53,936 nucleotides of DNA from Comamonadaceae bacterium (GCA_947455145.1 CANGME010000020.1:1-53936); one strand, 5' to 3'; positions 11,444 through 20,440 are shown, counted from the stretch's first letter. The notes: a model not told the origin generated them from the letters alone. A program made the numbers and translations.

Positions 11444-11755
11444 ATGGCCTTAATGCAGAATTCCGAAGCTTACTCCGGTATTTCAATCGGCAGTGTCATC
11501 AATGACGGGTGGGTACTATCCGCAGCACATCCCTATCGAAGTTATTGGCCTGAGGGGCTTTTAGAGGCGTTCTCCTTGCGTATGGCGGCTCATGGGTTTT
11601 GCGTGAGCAGCTCGATGATGATGGGTGACAAGCGCTATGCGCTCGAGCAATTGGATACAGCTCATTGCTTAGCAGATGACGGCTTACGCGATCTTGCAAT
11701 GGCGCTCTTTCGACATTTTGAGCAGTTGCAGTCCGGTAATACACGAATGAACTGA
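11444..11755 (+). CDS. Hypothetical protein, about 103 residues
   Basis: Start ATG at 11444 has a strong AGGAGA ribosome-binding site (11433-11438); the longer upstream reading has none. The product (MALMQNSEAYSGISIGSV ...) is soluble, without signal peptide or membrane segment, and has a Met/Ser-rich middle (CVSSSMMMGDKRY) followed by an acidic helical C-terminal half (LDTAHCLADDGLRDLAMALFRHFEQL). I do not recognise the family. It stands alone between the propionate operon and the convergent ferredoxin gene. The codon use looks less GC-biased than its neighbours, which may indicate a recent arrival. Confidence 0.6.
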   Translation: MALMQNSEAYSGISIGSVINDGWVLSAAHPYRSYWPEGLLEAFSLRMAAHGFCVSSSMMMGDKRYALEQLDTAHCLADDGLRDLAMALFRHFEQLQSGNTRMN

Positions 11756-11760
11756 ATCGA

Positions 11761-11775
11761 CCCTAGATACTAGGG
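11761..11775. terminator. Short hairpin between convergent genes
   Basis: CCCTAG-ATA-CTAGGG forms a perfect 6-bp stem in the 25-bp gap between the plus-strand orphan gene and the minus-strand ferredoxin gene. It lacks a T-tract, so a role as a two-way terminator is only suggested by position. Confidence 0.3.
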
Positions 11776-11780
11776 GCGAC

Positions 11781-12386
11781 TTACTCTGTTGTTCCTGTCT
11801 TGCGATGCATTCGGGACTGTTCTAGCGCTGCTTGAATGATTTTGTTTTTCTTGTCCAGTACCGTTTTAAATTCGTTTTTTTGCTCATTTTGCAAGCGACG
11901 ATTGGTACTGATTTCATATCGACCGCGTGCTATTTCTGCTTGATCTGCTGTCCACGCATCCCATCCCGTTGCGGTGTTGGTTACATTTTCCAGAGCGATA
12001 CAGTCCACCGGGCACACCGGCAGGCACAACGCACAGCCGGTGCAGTAGGACTCGATCACGGTGTGCATCAACTTGTTGCTACCCAAAATCGCGTCCGTCG
12101 GGCAGACCGGCAAACACAAGGTGCACCCGATGCACCAGTTCTCGTCAATCACGGCCACGCTGCGTGGTGCTTCTAAGCCAAAGTCCGGGTTAAGTGGAAT
12201 AACGGACTGCCCTGTGATCAGGGACAGCCGTTGGATACCTTGTTCGCCGCCGGGGGGGCACTGGTTGATGGGGGCCGCACCAGTTGCCACCGCCTGCGCG
12301 TAGCCTGCGCAGTCTGGGTAGCCACAGCGGGTGCACTGGGTCTGGGGCAGGGCGGCAAGAATCTGCTCAGCCAGTGCGGATGGCAT
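11781..12386 (-). CDS. RnfB/RsxB-like soluble iron-sulfur ferredoxin
   Basis: 201 residues. The N-terminal 4Fe-4S domain has the RnfB pattern CTRCGYPDC (Cys 18, 21, 26) plus Cys 43; two classical CxxCxxCxxxCP clusters follow (CIGCTLCLPVCP and CTGCALCLPVCP), then a charged tail rich in Lys/Gln/Asn. Unlike true RnfB there is no N-terminal membrane anchor, and no other rnf/rsx genes are nearby, so this is a soluble electron carrier rather than a subunit of the Na+/H+-pumping complex. It begins 3 bp after the phaZ stop codon and is probably co-transcribed with it. The electron partner is unknown. Confidence 0.85.
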   Translation of the reverse strand: MPSALAEQILAALPQTQCTRCGYPDCAGYAQAVATGAAPINQCPPGGEQGIQRLSLITGQSVIPLNPDFGLEAPRSVAVIDENWCIGCTLCLPVCPTDAILGSNKLMHTVIESYCTGCALCLPVCPVDCIALENVTNTATGWDAWTADQAEIARGRYEISTNRRLQNEQKNEFKTVLDKKNKIIQAALEQSRMHRKTGTTE

Positions 12387-12389
12387 TGT

Positions 12390-13937
12390 CTACTTCTTGG
12401 CAGCGGTTTTTTTTGCAGTGGGTTTGACAATCGCTTTGACCGCTGGCTTTGAAACCGCTTTAGTTACTGGTTTAGCCACTTTTTTAGCTTCGACAGTCGC
12501 AACTTTGGGTTCTCCAACCCATGTTGTTACCGGTGCCTTAGCCGCATTCGGGGTGACAGGGGCTGGCATAACAACAGCTGCAGGTGCGGGCACTTTTGCT
12601 GGCAGAGTTGCTGCCACTTTAGCGGCTACAGGCGCTGCAATGGGTTCTGCTGCAATGGGCTCTGGTTTGGCCTTGGCTTGATGCGCCAGGATGAATGACT
12701 TCACCTCCGGGTACACCAATTCGCGCCAGCGTTTACCCGCAAAAATCCCGTAGTGCCCTGCGCCTTTGGCTTCAAAGTGTTTTTGCAAACGCGTCGGCAC
12801 GCCGCTGCAAATGGAGTGAACAGCCTCGGTTTGGCCCGATCCGGAGATGTCATCCAGTTCACCTTCGACAGAGAACAGCGCGGTGGTCTTGATATCTTGT
12901 GGTTTGACCAGCTCTACCTTTCCATCGACACCCTTGATCTCCCAGGTGCCCTTGAGCAGACTGAAGTCTTGGAACACCACTTTGATGGTCTCCAGGTAGT
13001 AGTCGGCGTCCATGTCCAGCACGGCGTTGTACTCGTCGTAGAACTTGCGGTGCGCCTCAGTGCTGGCACCGTCACCCTTGAGCAGGTCTTCAAAGAAGTC
13101 GTAATGGCTCTTGGCGTGGCTGCTCGGGTTCATGGCGACAAATCCGGAGTGCTGCAAAAAGCCGGGATACACACGGCGACCTGCACCCGGAAAGTTGTTG
13201 GGCACGCGGAAGATTACATTGTTTTCAAACCACGAATGAGGCTTGCTCATGGCGAGGTTGTTCACTGCTGTGGGGGATTTGCGCGCGTCAATGGGCCCGC
13301 CCATCATGGTCATGCTAAAAGGCGTGGTCTCGCCTCTGCTGGCCATCAGTGAGACCGCTGCCAGCACCGGCACGGTAGGCTGGCACACGCTCATCACGTG
13401 ACAATTGCCGTCAACACCTTGCACATGGCGGATGAATTCCTGCACGTAGTTGACGTAGTCGTCCAAGTGGAACTGCCCGTCACTTGTTGGCACCATGCGG
13501 GCGTTTTTCCAGTCAGTGATGAACACCTTGTGGTCTTTGAGCATGGTCTTGACCGTGTCACGCAAAAGCGTGGCGTAGTGGCCAGATAGCGGGGCAACGA
13601 TCAACACCGCAGGTTGAGCTTTGATCTTTGCCAAAGTGGTCGCGTCGTCCGTGTAGCGTTTGAAGCGGCGCAGTTGGCAAAACGGTTTGTCAATCTCCAC
13701 CCGCTCGTGCACGGCTACTTCAATGCCGTCCACGTCCACGGTGCGGATGCCAAACTCTGGCTTCTCGTAGTCCTTGCCCAGACGGTGCAAGAGGGCATAG
13801 CCCGCCGACATGCGCTGCGCTATAGGCATCTGGCTGATGGGCGACTGGGGGTTGTTCAGAACCTTAGACGCGGTTTGCGCCAGGCTGACAAACGGCTCCA
13901 TCAAGGAGCGTTGGGATTCATAAAGTTGATACCACAT
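12390..13937 (-). CDS. phaZ: Intracellular poly(3-hydroxybutyrate) depolymerase with basic C-terminal tail
   Basis: Degrades stored PHB granules to 3-hydroxybutyrate units. The catalytic part (residues 1 to about 418, beginning MWYQLYESQRSLMEPF) is the short-chain-length intracellular depolymerase family; the nucleophile is a cysteine, Cys 185, in VMSVCQPT. His near KGAGHYGIF is the likely catalytic base. The ATG has AGGTGA upstream. Unusual is a 96-residue extension (420-515) of Ala, Lys, Pro and Val ending in repeated KxAxK units (KPTAKKTAAKK), like histone H1-type tails. A TGCA-rich palindrome lies just upstream of the start. Confidence 0.92.
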   Translation of the reverse strand: MWYQLYESQRSLMEPFVSLAQTASKVLNNPQSPISQMPIAQRMSAGYALLHRLGKDYEKPEFGIRTVDVDGIEVAVHERVEIDKPFCQLRRFKRYTDDATTLAKIKAQPAVLIVAPLSGHYATLLRDTVKTMLKDHKVFITDWKNARMVPTSDGQFHLDDYVNYVQEFIRHVQGVDGNCHVMSVCQPTVPVLAAVSLMASRGETTPFSMTMMGGPIDARKSPTAVNNLAMSKPHSWFENNVIFRVPNNFPGAGRRVYPGFLQHSGFVAMNPSSHAKSHYDFFEDLLKGDGASTEAHRKFYDEYNAVLDMDADYYLETIKVVFQDFSLLKGTWEIKGVDGKVELVKPQDIKTTALFSVEGELDDISGSGQTEAVHSICSGVPTRLQKHFEAKGAGHYGIFAGKRWRELVYPEVKSFILAHQAKAKPEPIAAEPIAAPVAAKVAATLPAKVPAPAAVVMPAPVTPNAAKAPVTTWVGEPKVATVEAKKVAKPVTKAVSKPAVKAIVKPTAKKTAAKK

Positions 13938-13958
13938 AATGAATTCACCTTTTTAAAA

Positions 13959-13972
13959 TTGCTGCACTGCAA
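13959..13972. promoter_or_regulatory. Candidate PhaR-type operator upstream of phaZ
   Basis: The palindrome-like TTGCTGCACTGCAA lies 22 bp before the phaZ start, close to a TATATT-type -10 on the minus strand. TGCA-rich sites of this kind are bound by PhaR, the PHB-sensing repressor that controls phasin and related genes. The match is by resemblance only; phaR itself is not in this window. Confidence 0.35.
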
Positions 13973-14027
13973 TATAACAGTTGTGGCGTGATTAAGTTGA
14001 GGTGAAGTAGCTAAAAAGGCTCGACTT

Positions 14028-14057
14028 GGGGCTCTAAAACAAGTTTTATTCCGCCCC
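14028..14057 (-). terminator. Hairpin downstream of the aminotransferase gene
   Basis: On the minus strand GGGGC (14053-14057 read in reverse) pairs with GCCCC (14028-14032), with an inner AAAAC/GTTTT pairing and a T-run further on. It begins just after the aminotransferase stop codon and probably separates that gene from phaZ downstream. Confidence 0.4.
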
Positions 14058-14065
14058 TGGTGGGT

Positions 14066-15262
14066 TTAAACGACTTTGGCAATGGCCTGGCACACATAGC
14101 CGATGTTGTGGCTGTTGAGTGCGGCCACGCACATGCGACCCGTATCGGTGCCGTAAACAGCGAATTCGCTGCGCAGGCGCACCATCTGATCCTTGGACAG
14201 GCCAGAGTAGCTGAACATGCCGATCTGACTGGTGATGAAGCTCATGTCTTGCTTCACACCAGCGGCTTTGAGGCCGTCCACCAGGCTTTGGCGCATGGCC
14301 TTGATGCGCACACGCATCTCGCCCAGCTCACGCTCCCACAGGGCGCGCCATTCGGGGTTGGCCAGCACAGCGGCCACCACAGCGCCGCCGTGGATGGGCG
14401 GGTTTGAGTAATTGGTGCGGATCACGATTTTGAGCTGGCTCAGCACACGGTCAGCTTCGTCCTTGTTGGGGCACAGCACGCTCAAAGCGCCCACGCGCTC
14501 GCCGTACAGGCTAAAGCTCTTGGAGAACGAGGTGGAGACAAAAAAGTCCAAGCCCGAAGCGACAAACTTGCCGATGACGGCGCCGTCTTCCAGGATGCCA
14601 TTGCCAAAGCCTTGGTAAGCCATGTCGAGGAAGGGTACAAGCGCCTTGGCCTTGATGGCCGCGATCACCTGGTCCCACTGAGCGGCTGTGATGTCGTAGC
14701 CCGTGGGGTTGTGGCAGCATGCGTGTAGCAGGATGATGGTGCCTGCGGGCGCGGCGCTGATGTCGGCCAGCATGCCGTCAAAGTCAATACCGCGTTTGGC
14801 GGCGTCGTAGTAGCGGTAGCTCTCGACAGTGAAGCCCGCGCTTGTGAACAGCGCGCGGTGGTTCTCCCAGCTGGGGTCAGAGATCAAAATCTTGGCGCTG
14901 GGGTTGAGTTTCTTCAAAAAGTCGGCCCCAATCTTCAGACCACCCGTGCCACCAATGCCCTGCACCGTGGCCACCCGGCCTGATTTGACTGGCTCAGACT
15001 CCGCACCAAATACCAAACTTTTCACGGCAGCGTCATAGGCGGCAATGCCGTCAATGGGCAAATAGCCGCGTGCAGTGGGCTTCTCCATCATGGCCTTCTC
15101 AGCCGCTTGAACGCATTGCAGCAGGGGCAGCTTGCCGTTGTCATCAAAATAAACGCCCACGCCCAGGTTGACCTTGTTGGGGTTGGTGTCAGCGTTGTAT
15201 TGCTCAATCAAACCCAGAATCGGGTCACGCGGGGCCATTTCGACGGCGGAAAAGAGAGACAT
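14066..15262 (-). CDS. Aromatic/aspartate aminotransferase (class I, PLP)
   Basis: 398-residue class I aminotransferase of the AspC/TyrB group, transferring amino groups between aspartate or aromatic amino acids and 2-oxoglutarate. Visible motifs: HACCHNPTGYD (PLP pocket), STSFSKSFSLYGERVG with the Schiff-base Lys, and NYSNPPIHGG near the C-terminal substrate-binding arginine. Start ATG at 15260-15262 (MSLFSAVEMAPRDPI) is chosen over a longer frame; an AGGA lies upstream. Between this gene and uvrB lies the adhesin/PilZ/LuxR island, which looks inserted into a conserved neighbourhood. Aspartate versus tyrosine preference cannot be decided. Confidence 0.92.
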   Translation of the reverse strand: MSLFSAVEMAPRDPILGLIEQYNADTNPNKVNLGVGVYFDDNGKLPLLQCVQAAEKAMMEKPTARGYLPIDGIAAYDAAVKSLVFGAESEPVKSGRVATVQGIGGTGGLKIGADFLKKLNPSAKILISDPSWENHRALFTSAGFTVESYRYYDAAKRGIDFDGMLADISAAPAGTIILLHACCHNPTGYDITAAQWDQVIAAIKAKALVPFLDMAYQGFGNGILEDGAVIGKFVASGLDFFVSTSFSKSFSLYGERVGALSVLCPNKDEADRVLSQLKIVIRTNYSNPPIHGGAVVAAVLANPEWRALWERELGEMRVRIKAMRQSLVDGLKAAGVKQDMSFITSQIGMFSYSGLSKDQMVRLRSEFAVYGTDTGRMCVAALNSHNIGYVCQAIAKVV

Positions 15263-15464
15263 GGAAGATGATCCTGAAGGAAAAGTCTGAAAAATGTTGC
15301 ACGCCCGCGGCAAGTGCCTCCAGCGCAGCCGTCATTTTACCGACTAGTTTGTTCCAGCCTAATCGTTCCTGTCCCTGGCGAAGTCAACTGATGATCCGCG
15401 ATGATGGCTGGCGTCTCTTCACATCTTCATGTTACGCAATGAGATTGAGCCACGATGTCTTCCG

Positions 15465-16963
15465 TCAGAGGTCAACGATCAATTTTCCGTCGGTCAGCAA
15501 CTTGGTAATGATGGTGCTGTCAGTTGCACCGGAGCCGGCGTAGGACGAAAGGTTGAAATTCTCCAGCACGATCTTTTGCGTCATATCACCTGCGGTGCCG
15601 GTAGGCCTAACATTGATTGTCGTCGTTGTGGTCGTCGAGTTATATGAGAAGTCTAGATAAGCATCCAGGCTGAGCGCATTCGTATGCTCACCTTGCAAAA
15701 GATCTCTGAGATCGAGTTTGTCGCTGTTCGCGGTCGCGTCGAAGTCTTTGACTGTGTCTATGGCAGGGCTGGCCAGCGTACCCTGATCGCTCAGCGCCCA
15801 CTTGAAGGTATCCGCGCCTGCGCCACCAATCAAGGCGTCATTTCCATTTTGACCAAACAGCGTGTCGTTTCCGCTGCCACCAAACATGATATCTGCGTTG
15901 TTCAGACCGTAAAGAATGTCATCAGTCGTAAGACCCGTTCCGCTCGTCGGAAGAGTCTCGCCCGTGCCGCTACCACTGATGACATTGAAGGTTTCGTTAT
16001 ACGTTGCTCCAGCCGAGTCTGTCGACTGGATCGTCACGGAGTGGGTGCTGTTATTTCCCAAGCCCGCCGTGATGTTCAAGTTGTTCCCTGATACTGCAAA
16101 AATGTCAGCTGGTCCGACGATTGAATAGGTATGTGTATCGCCGACGTTGGCGCAAAATTTACAGCGTCCGTCGTGCCATTGATAGTGATATTCACCGTTT
16201 TTTGCGTACCGTCTTCCGAATGCACCACAAATGAATCGGCAAGAGAGCTACCGGTGTTGAGTGCATTAACGGTTGGGTTGTTATTGTCCAGCGTGTAGGT
16301 CCACACCCCGGCGGCCGTCACCGTGAAGGTGCCGTAGTTATTTGCACTGACTGTCGCCAAAACGACCGCTTGGAACGTATCGGTCGTGTTGTCCACATCG
16401 GCCGACAGCAGATCGCCTGTGGCTGTTGGCGTGCCAGGCACTACGCCCGCTTCAACTACCGTGCCAATCGAGGTGCCGGTGATCACGGCTGCGTCGTTGG
16501 CACCAGAAAATTACACAGTCGCAGTAGCCCAACTCAGGGTGCCATTAGCGAGCCTGATGGAGTAGGTGAAGGAATCAGTCAGGTACTGGCCTACGTTCAA
16601 CGCCTGAAGGTCTTGTTTGAATATGTCGGTCAAGGTGGTTGCGTCATACCCGACCTTGCCGTCACTCGTGATCCAGATCTTTGCGCCGTGTGCGCTGCGG
16701 TCATTGCTAAGGTCTTCTGTTCTAGCCGTGTCCTGAATTAAGAGATCCGTTGGTCGAATTCCGCCGGGGCTGATTCCATCGGCAATTGACCAAAGCTTTT
16801 TCGCGGAACCACCAAGATCATTGCCCATCACGTCCAGATATTTGACGCCGAGCAGGTCTTCGGTCAGTCCGGTCTGAGAGGCTGAAAATAGATCATCACT
16901 GGCTTGCGGTGTGTTCCCGAAGGAAGTGATGATGCCGTTGTTGGTTGTTGTTGATGTGGCCAT
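15465..16963 (-). pseudogene. Broken RTX / type I secretion adhesin (VCBS repeats, T1SS C-terminal target)
   Basis: One reading, about 500 codons from ATG at 16961-16963 (MATSTTTNNGIITSFG) to TGA at 15465-15467, is interrupted twice. An in-frame TAA at 16511-16513 falls inside a VCBS-like repeat (ATATV-stop-FSGANDAAVITG). A frameshift near 16142-16155 follows, after which the frame resumes as VGDTHTYSIVGPADIFAV. The C-terminal third has three Ca2+-binding GGxGxD nonapeptides (FGGSGNDTLFGQNGNDALIGGAGADTF in part) and the type I secretion target domain ending TDGKLIVDL. Such proteins are exported surface adhesins, usually several thousand residues. This may be a remnant after loss of repeats, or contain assembly errors. 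Confidence 0.8.
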
Positions 16964-16964
16964 G

Positions 16965-17252
16965 TTATTGATTCCCTGTGTGTTGATGGATGATCTTGAT
17001 TGCGACGGTTTTTCTGGAGCCGTGCTGTTCGGTCCGCACGATGTGACCATTGCACTTGAGCAGCATCTTTGCTGAGTCTGTCTCAAGGTCGATTTCGAAG
17101 TTGATATCGCTGTTCGTCGCGTAAGCGGCATCTACGTCAAAGCAGATGCCGCTGGCGCTGACGTCCCGGGTCAGGCCGCGGGCGAGCCCCAGCCTGACGG
17201 GAAGCGCTACATGGACGCGGTCTTCGCCGCGATGCTCTTTGGAGTTTCCCAT
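16965..17252 (-). CDS. PilZ-domain cyclic-di-GMP receptor, single domain
   Basis: 95 residues. The c-di-GMP-binding signature is complete: RxxxR at Arg 8-Arg 12 (HRGEDR) and D/NxSxxG at 30-35 (DVSASG), followed by the beta-barrel. A good GGGAGAA ribosome-binding site precedes the ATG. Its stop codon ends one base before the adhesin start, so the two form an operon, suggesting that c-di-GMP controlled production or display of the adhesin. The 200 bp upstream, to the LuxR gene, hold a G-rich run and an imperfect CCTCC/GGAGG hairpin but no gene. Confidence 0.85.
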   Translation of the reverse strand: MGNSKEHRGEDRVHVALPVRLGLARGLTRDVSASGICFDVDAAYATNSDINFEIDLETDSAKMLLKCNGHIVRTEQHGSRKTVAIKIIHQHTGNQ

Positions 17253-17454
17253 AGCCTTTTTCTCCCTTTCCTTGCCGATCTGTGACAGAACTGCATGGGG
17301 GTCATGATGCGACGCACTGGAGCGGCTGCACAGGGACGGACCTCCTTTTCTTTGTAGGAGGGTTGTCTGGGGTTTTGTGGGAGGCGCGGTGGGCGGTTTG
17401 TCACCCAGGGGGGGGGAGGTTTGTACTACATGGCGCCGACTAAGGCGCAGCGAT

Positions 17455-18117
17455 TTACTCCGTCATTCCATTCTGAAATGCATAGGCCAATAGGCCGTGG
17501 CGGTTGGCGACGCCCAGTTTCTCGTAGATGGAGGTGAGGTGGTTGCGAAGGGTGCTCTCGCTGATGTGCAGGGCGTATGCAATGGTCTTTCCGGGTAGGC
17601 CGCTGTGACGGGCGACCGCGGCCACGATTTGCTGCTCTCGCTCCGTCAGGCTGTCCGCCTTGGTCGTCACCTGATCGCTGGCATGTTTGCCACTTTGGCG
17701 AGATAGTTCGACAAAGATGCGGCCTGTAGCGTCTCGGTTGAGCCAGACTTGGCCATCATGAATTTTTTGCAGAGCGGTGAGTAGGGTCTGGGGCGAAGTC
17801 TCGCGGTCAATCAGGCCGCGGGCACCAGCCACAATGGCCTGATCTTCTAGGGCGTGGTTGTCCATGCGGGTGAGCAAGAGAATCTTGGCGTCGGTGCTGG
17901 CGCGAAGAGTGGCAATCAAGGGGGCGAGACCCTCCGGGCTGCTGTCAATATCGAGCAGAACGACGTCGACCGAGATTTTGTCGATGGTTTTGTTGGCCAT
18001 GGCAACCGAATTTGCCGTGCCTGTCAGAGAAAAGGTTTGTGGGTGAGACTGAATCAGGGCCGCCAGACTGTCTGACAATAGCCGGAAGTTGCTGATCAGA
18101 AAGACACGGATGGGCAC
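17455..18117 (-). CDS. LuxR/NarL-type regulator with degenerate receiver domain
   Basis: 220 residues: an N-terminal receiver-like domain (1-120) and a C-terminal LuxR helix-turn-helix (about 150-215; LTEREQQIVAAVARHSGLPGK in part, then SESTLRNHLTSIYEKLGV). The phospho-acceptor Asp is present (VVLLDID, Asp 56), but the acidic Mg-binding pair expected at residues 8-10 is Ile-Ser-Asn and the conserved Lys of the GAxGYLLK motif is lost (GARGLIDRE). It may therefore work without phosphorylation or bind a different signal. No partner histidine kinase is adjacent. It lies upstream of the PilZ-adhesin pair and may regulate it. Confidence 0.85.
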   Translation of the reverse strand: MPIRVFLISNFRLLSDSLAALIQSHPQTFSLTGTANSVAMANKTIDKISVDVVLLDIDSSPEGLAPLIATLRASTDAKILLLTRMDNHALEDQAIVAGARGLIDRETSPQTLLTALQKIHDGQVWLNRDATGRIFVELSRQSGKHASDQVTTKADSLTEREQQIVAAVARHSGLPGKTIAYALHISESTLRNHLTSIYEKLGVANRHGLLAYAFQNGMTE

Positions 18118-18225
18118 AGAGAACGCTCCATTTATCTTGTTCGGTGAAATGATACGACAAGTTGCGGCTCCGGCCTCGCGATAATCGGAGGTTTTACGTC
18201 AGATTTATTGGCTTCACGCCCACCC

Positions 18226-20334
18226 ATGCAGACCCTACCGGCTTCCGTTTTAGATTTGGGTTCCGCACCAGCGGAACCTTCGCACGGGGAATTCGTCCAT
18301 TTCCCCGGCTCCCCCTTCGAGCTGTTTCAGCCCTACCCACCGGCAGGCGACCAGCCTGAGGCAATTGACCAGTTGGTCGAGGGCATCAACGATGGTGAGG
18401 TGTTTCAAACCCTGCTGGGGGTGACGGGCTCGGGCAAGACCTTCACCATGGCCAATGTGATTGCGCGCCTGGGCCGCCCTGCCATTGTGTTTGCGCCCAA
18501 CAAGACGCTGGCGGCGCAGTTGTACAGCGAGTTTCGCGAGTTCTTTCCCAAGAACGCAGTGGAGTATTTCGTCAGCTATTACGACTACTACCAGCCCGAG
18601 GCCTATGTGCCGCAGCGCGACTTGTTCATTGAGAAGGACTCGGCCATCAACGAGCACATCGAGCAGATGCGTTTGTCTTGCACCAAGAGCGTGATGGAGC
18701 GGCGCGATGTAGTGATCGTGGCCAGCGTCTCTGCCATTTACGGCATTGGCGAGCCCGAGAGTTACCACAAGATGGTGATGACGCTGCGCTCAGGCGACAA
18801 GATGGGCCAGCGCGACGTGATTGCCCAACTGGTGCGCATGCAGTATCAGCGCAATGACATGGACTTTTCACGCGGCAAGTTTCGCGTGCGTGGGGATACG
18901 ATTGACGTGTTCCCCGCCGAGCACAGTGAGATGGCCTTGCGCATCGAGTTGTTTGACGATGAGATTGAAAGCCTGCAACTCTTTGACCCACTCACAGGGC
19001 GCATTCGGCAAAAGCTGCCGCGCTTCACGGTGTACCCCAGCAGCCATTACGTCACCCCGCGTGACAAGGTGCTGGCGGCGGTGGAGACCATCAAAGTAGA
19101 GCTGTCAGACCGGGTGAAGGAACTGGTGAGCATGGGCAAGCTGGTGGAGGCGCAGCGGCTAGAGCAACGCACGCGCTTTGACTTGGAGATGCTGAGCGAG
19201 GTGGGCCACTGCAAGGGCATTGAGAACTACACCCGCCACCTCTCGGGGGCCGCGCCGGGTATGCCACCCGCCACGCTGACCGATTACCTGCCCAAAGACG
19301 CGTTGATGTTTTTGGACGAAAGCCATGTGTTGATTGGCCAGTTTGGCGGCATGTACAACGGGGACAGGGCGCGCAAGACCACACTGGTGGAGTACGGCTT
19401 TCGCCTGCCCAGTGCGCTGGACAACCGCCCGCTGAAGTTTGAAGAGTTTGAGACCAAGATGCGCCAGGCGGTGTTCGTCTCGGCCACGCCGGGCAATTGG
19501 GAGAACGAGCACACGGGCAAGGTGGTGGAGCAACTGGTGCGCCCCACTGGCTTGGTAGATCCGGAGATTGAAGTGCGCCCCGCCACCACGCAGGTGGACG
19601 ACGTGTTGCAAGAGATCCGCATCCGCGCTGACAGAGGAGAGCGCGTGCTCATCACCACGCTGACCAAGCGCATGGCCGAGCAGCTCACCGACTATTTGAG
19701 CGACAACGGCGTGAAAGTGCGCTACCTGCACAGCGATGTGGACACGGTGGAGCGGGTGGAAATCTTGCGTGACCTGCGGCTGGGCGCGTTTGACGTGTTG
19801 GTGGGTATCAACCTGCTGCGCGAAGGGCTGGACATCCCCGAGGTGTCGCTGGTGGCGATTTTGGATGCGGACAAAGAGGGGTTTTTGCGCTCCGAGCGTT
19901 CCCTCATTCAAACCATAGGACGGGCGGCGCGTAACTTGAACGGTCGGGCCATTTTGTACGGGGACAAGATCACCGAGTCCATGCGAAAAGCCATCGGTGA
20001 GACGGAACGTCGGCGCCATAAACAGGTCGAACACAACCTAGCGCACGGCATCACGCCGCGCAGCATCGTCAAGCAGGTCAAAGACCTGATCGACGGGGTG
20101 TACAGCGAAAAAGCCGGACGCGAGGCCGAGCGGCTGGAGCAAGACGCACTGCAACGCGCCAAGGTGGAGGACATGACCGAGAAAGACATCGCCCGTGAAA
20201 TCAAGCGCCTGGAGAAGCTGATGATGGAGCATGCCCGCAACCTGGAGTTTGAAAAGGCCGCACGGGTGCGTGACCAGCTTGGGCAGCTCAAGGCGCAGGC
20301 GTTTGGGGCGGCAGGGAAAGACCCGGTGCTTTAA
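18226..20334 (+). CDS. uvrB: UvrABC excision nuclease subunit B
   Basis: DNA damage verification helicase of nucleotide excision repair. About 702 residues, slightly longer than the E. coli protein. Walker A GVTGSGKT (65-72), the damage-probing beta-hairpin [20 protein letters not shown] (Walker B region), helicase motifs [12 protein letters not shown] and QTIGRAARN, and a C-terminal UVR domain ([20 protein letters not shown]). Start is unsettled: ATG 18226 has no Shine-Dalgarno, whereas TTG 18208, in frame, lies 16 bp from GGAGG (18187-18191). No SOS box was recognised upstream. Confidence 0.96.
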   Translation: MQTLPASVLDLGSAPAEPSHGEFVHFPGSPFELFQPYPPAGDQPEAIDQLVEGINDGEVFQTLLGVTGSGKTFTMANVIARLGRPAIVFAPNKTLAAQLYSEFREFFPKNAVEYFVSYYDYYQPEAYVPQRDLFIEKDSAINEHIEQMRLSCTKSVMERRDVVIVASVSAIYGIGEPESYHKMVMTLRSGDKMGQRDVIAQLVRMQYQRNDMDFSRGKFRVRGDTIDVFPAEHSEMALRIELFDDEIESLQLFDPLTGRIRQKLPRFTVYPSSHYVTPRDKVLAAVETIKVELSDRVKELVSMGKLVEAQRLEQRTRFDLEMLSEVGHCKGIENYTRHLSGAAPGMPPATLTDYLPKDALMFLDESHVLIGQFGGMYNGDRARKTTLVEYGFRLPSALDNRPLKFEEFETKMRQAVFVSATPGNWENEHTGKVVEQLVRPTGLVDPEIEVRPATTQVDDVLQEIRIRADRGERVLITTLTKRMAEQLTDYLSDNGVKVRYLHSDVDTVERVEILRDLRLGAFDVLVGINLLREGLDIPEVSLVAILDADKEGFLRSERSLIQTIGRAARNLNGRAILYGDKITESMRKAIGETERRRHKQVEHNLAHGITPRSIVKQVKDLIDGVYSEKAGREAERLEQDALQRAKVEDMTEKDIAREIKRLEKLMMEHARNLEFEKAARVRDQLGQLKAQAFGAAGKDPVL

Positions 20335-20339
20335 AAGTT

Positions 20340-20398
20340 CCGCTCGCCCTGAGCTTGTCGAAGGGGTGTGAGGCTTCGACAAGCTCAGCCCGAACGGA
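20340..20398. repeat. Dispersed palindromic repeat (GAGCTTGTCGAAG type), copy 1
   Basis: A 15-bp perfect inverted repeat, CTGAGCTTGTCGAAG (20349-20363) and CTTCGACAAGCTCAG (20374-20388), inside a longer imperfect palindrome with CG-rich outer arms (CCGCTCGCCC / CCCGAACGG). It lies 5 bp after the uvrB stop and before the iscR promoter. A second copy is at 34867-34948. It resembles REP-like elements that populate Comamonadaceae gaps and may act as a terminator here. Confidence 0.75.
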
Positions 20399-20440
20399 GG
20401 TTGGTTGGTGATTACCCGAGCAATTTACGTGGTTTTTGGT

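Noticed and set aside
12231-12681. Ala/Thr/Gly-rich plus-strand frames opposite phaZ and the ferredoxin gene
   Set aside because: They are antisense shadows of the Lys/Ala-rich PhaZ tail and the Cys-rich ferredoxin; no ribosome-binding sites or family features.
17405-17420. G-run of about ten bases near the LuxR gene as a possible phase-variable tract
   Set aside because: It is intergenic, not in a coding frame, and not placed between promoter elements I could identify; length variation cannot be judged from one sequence.
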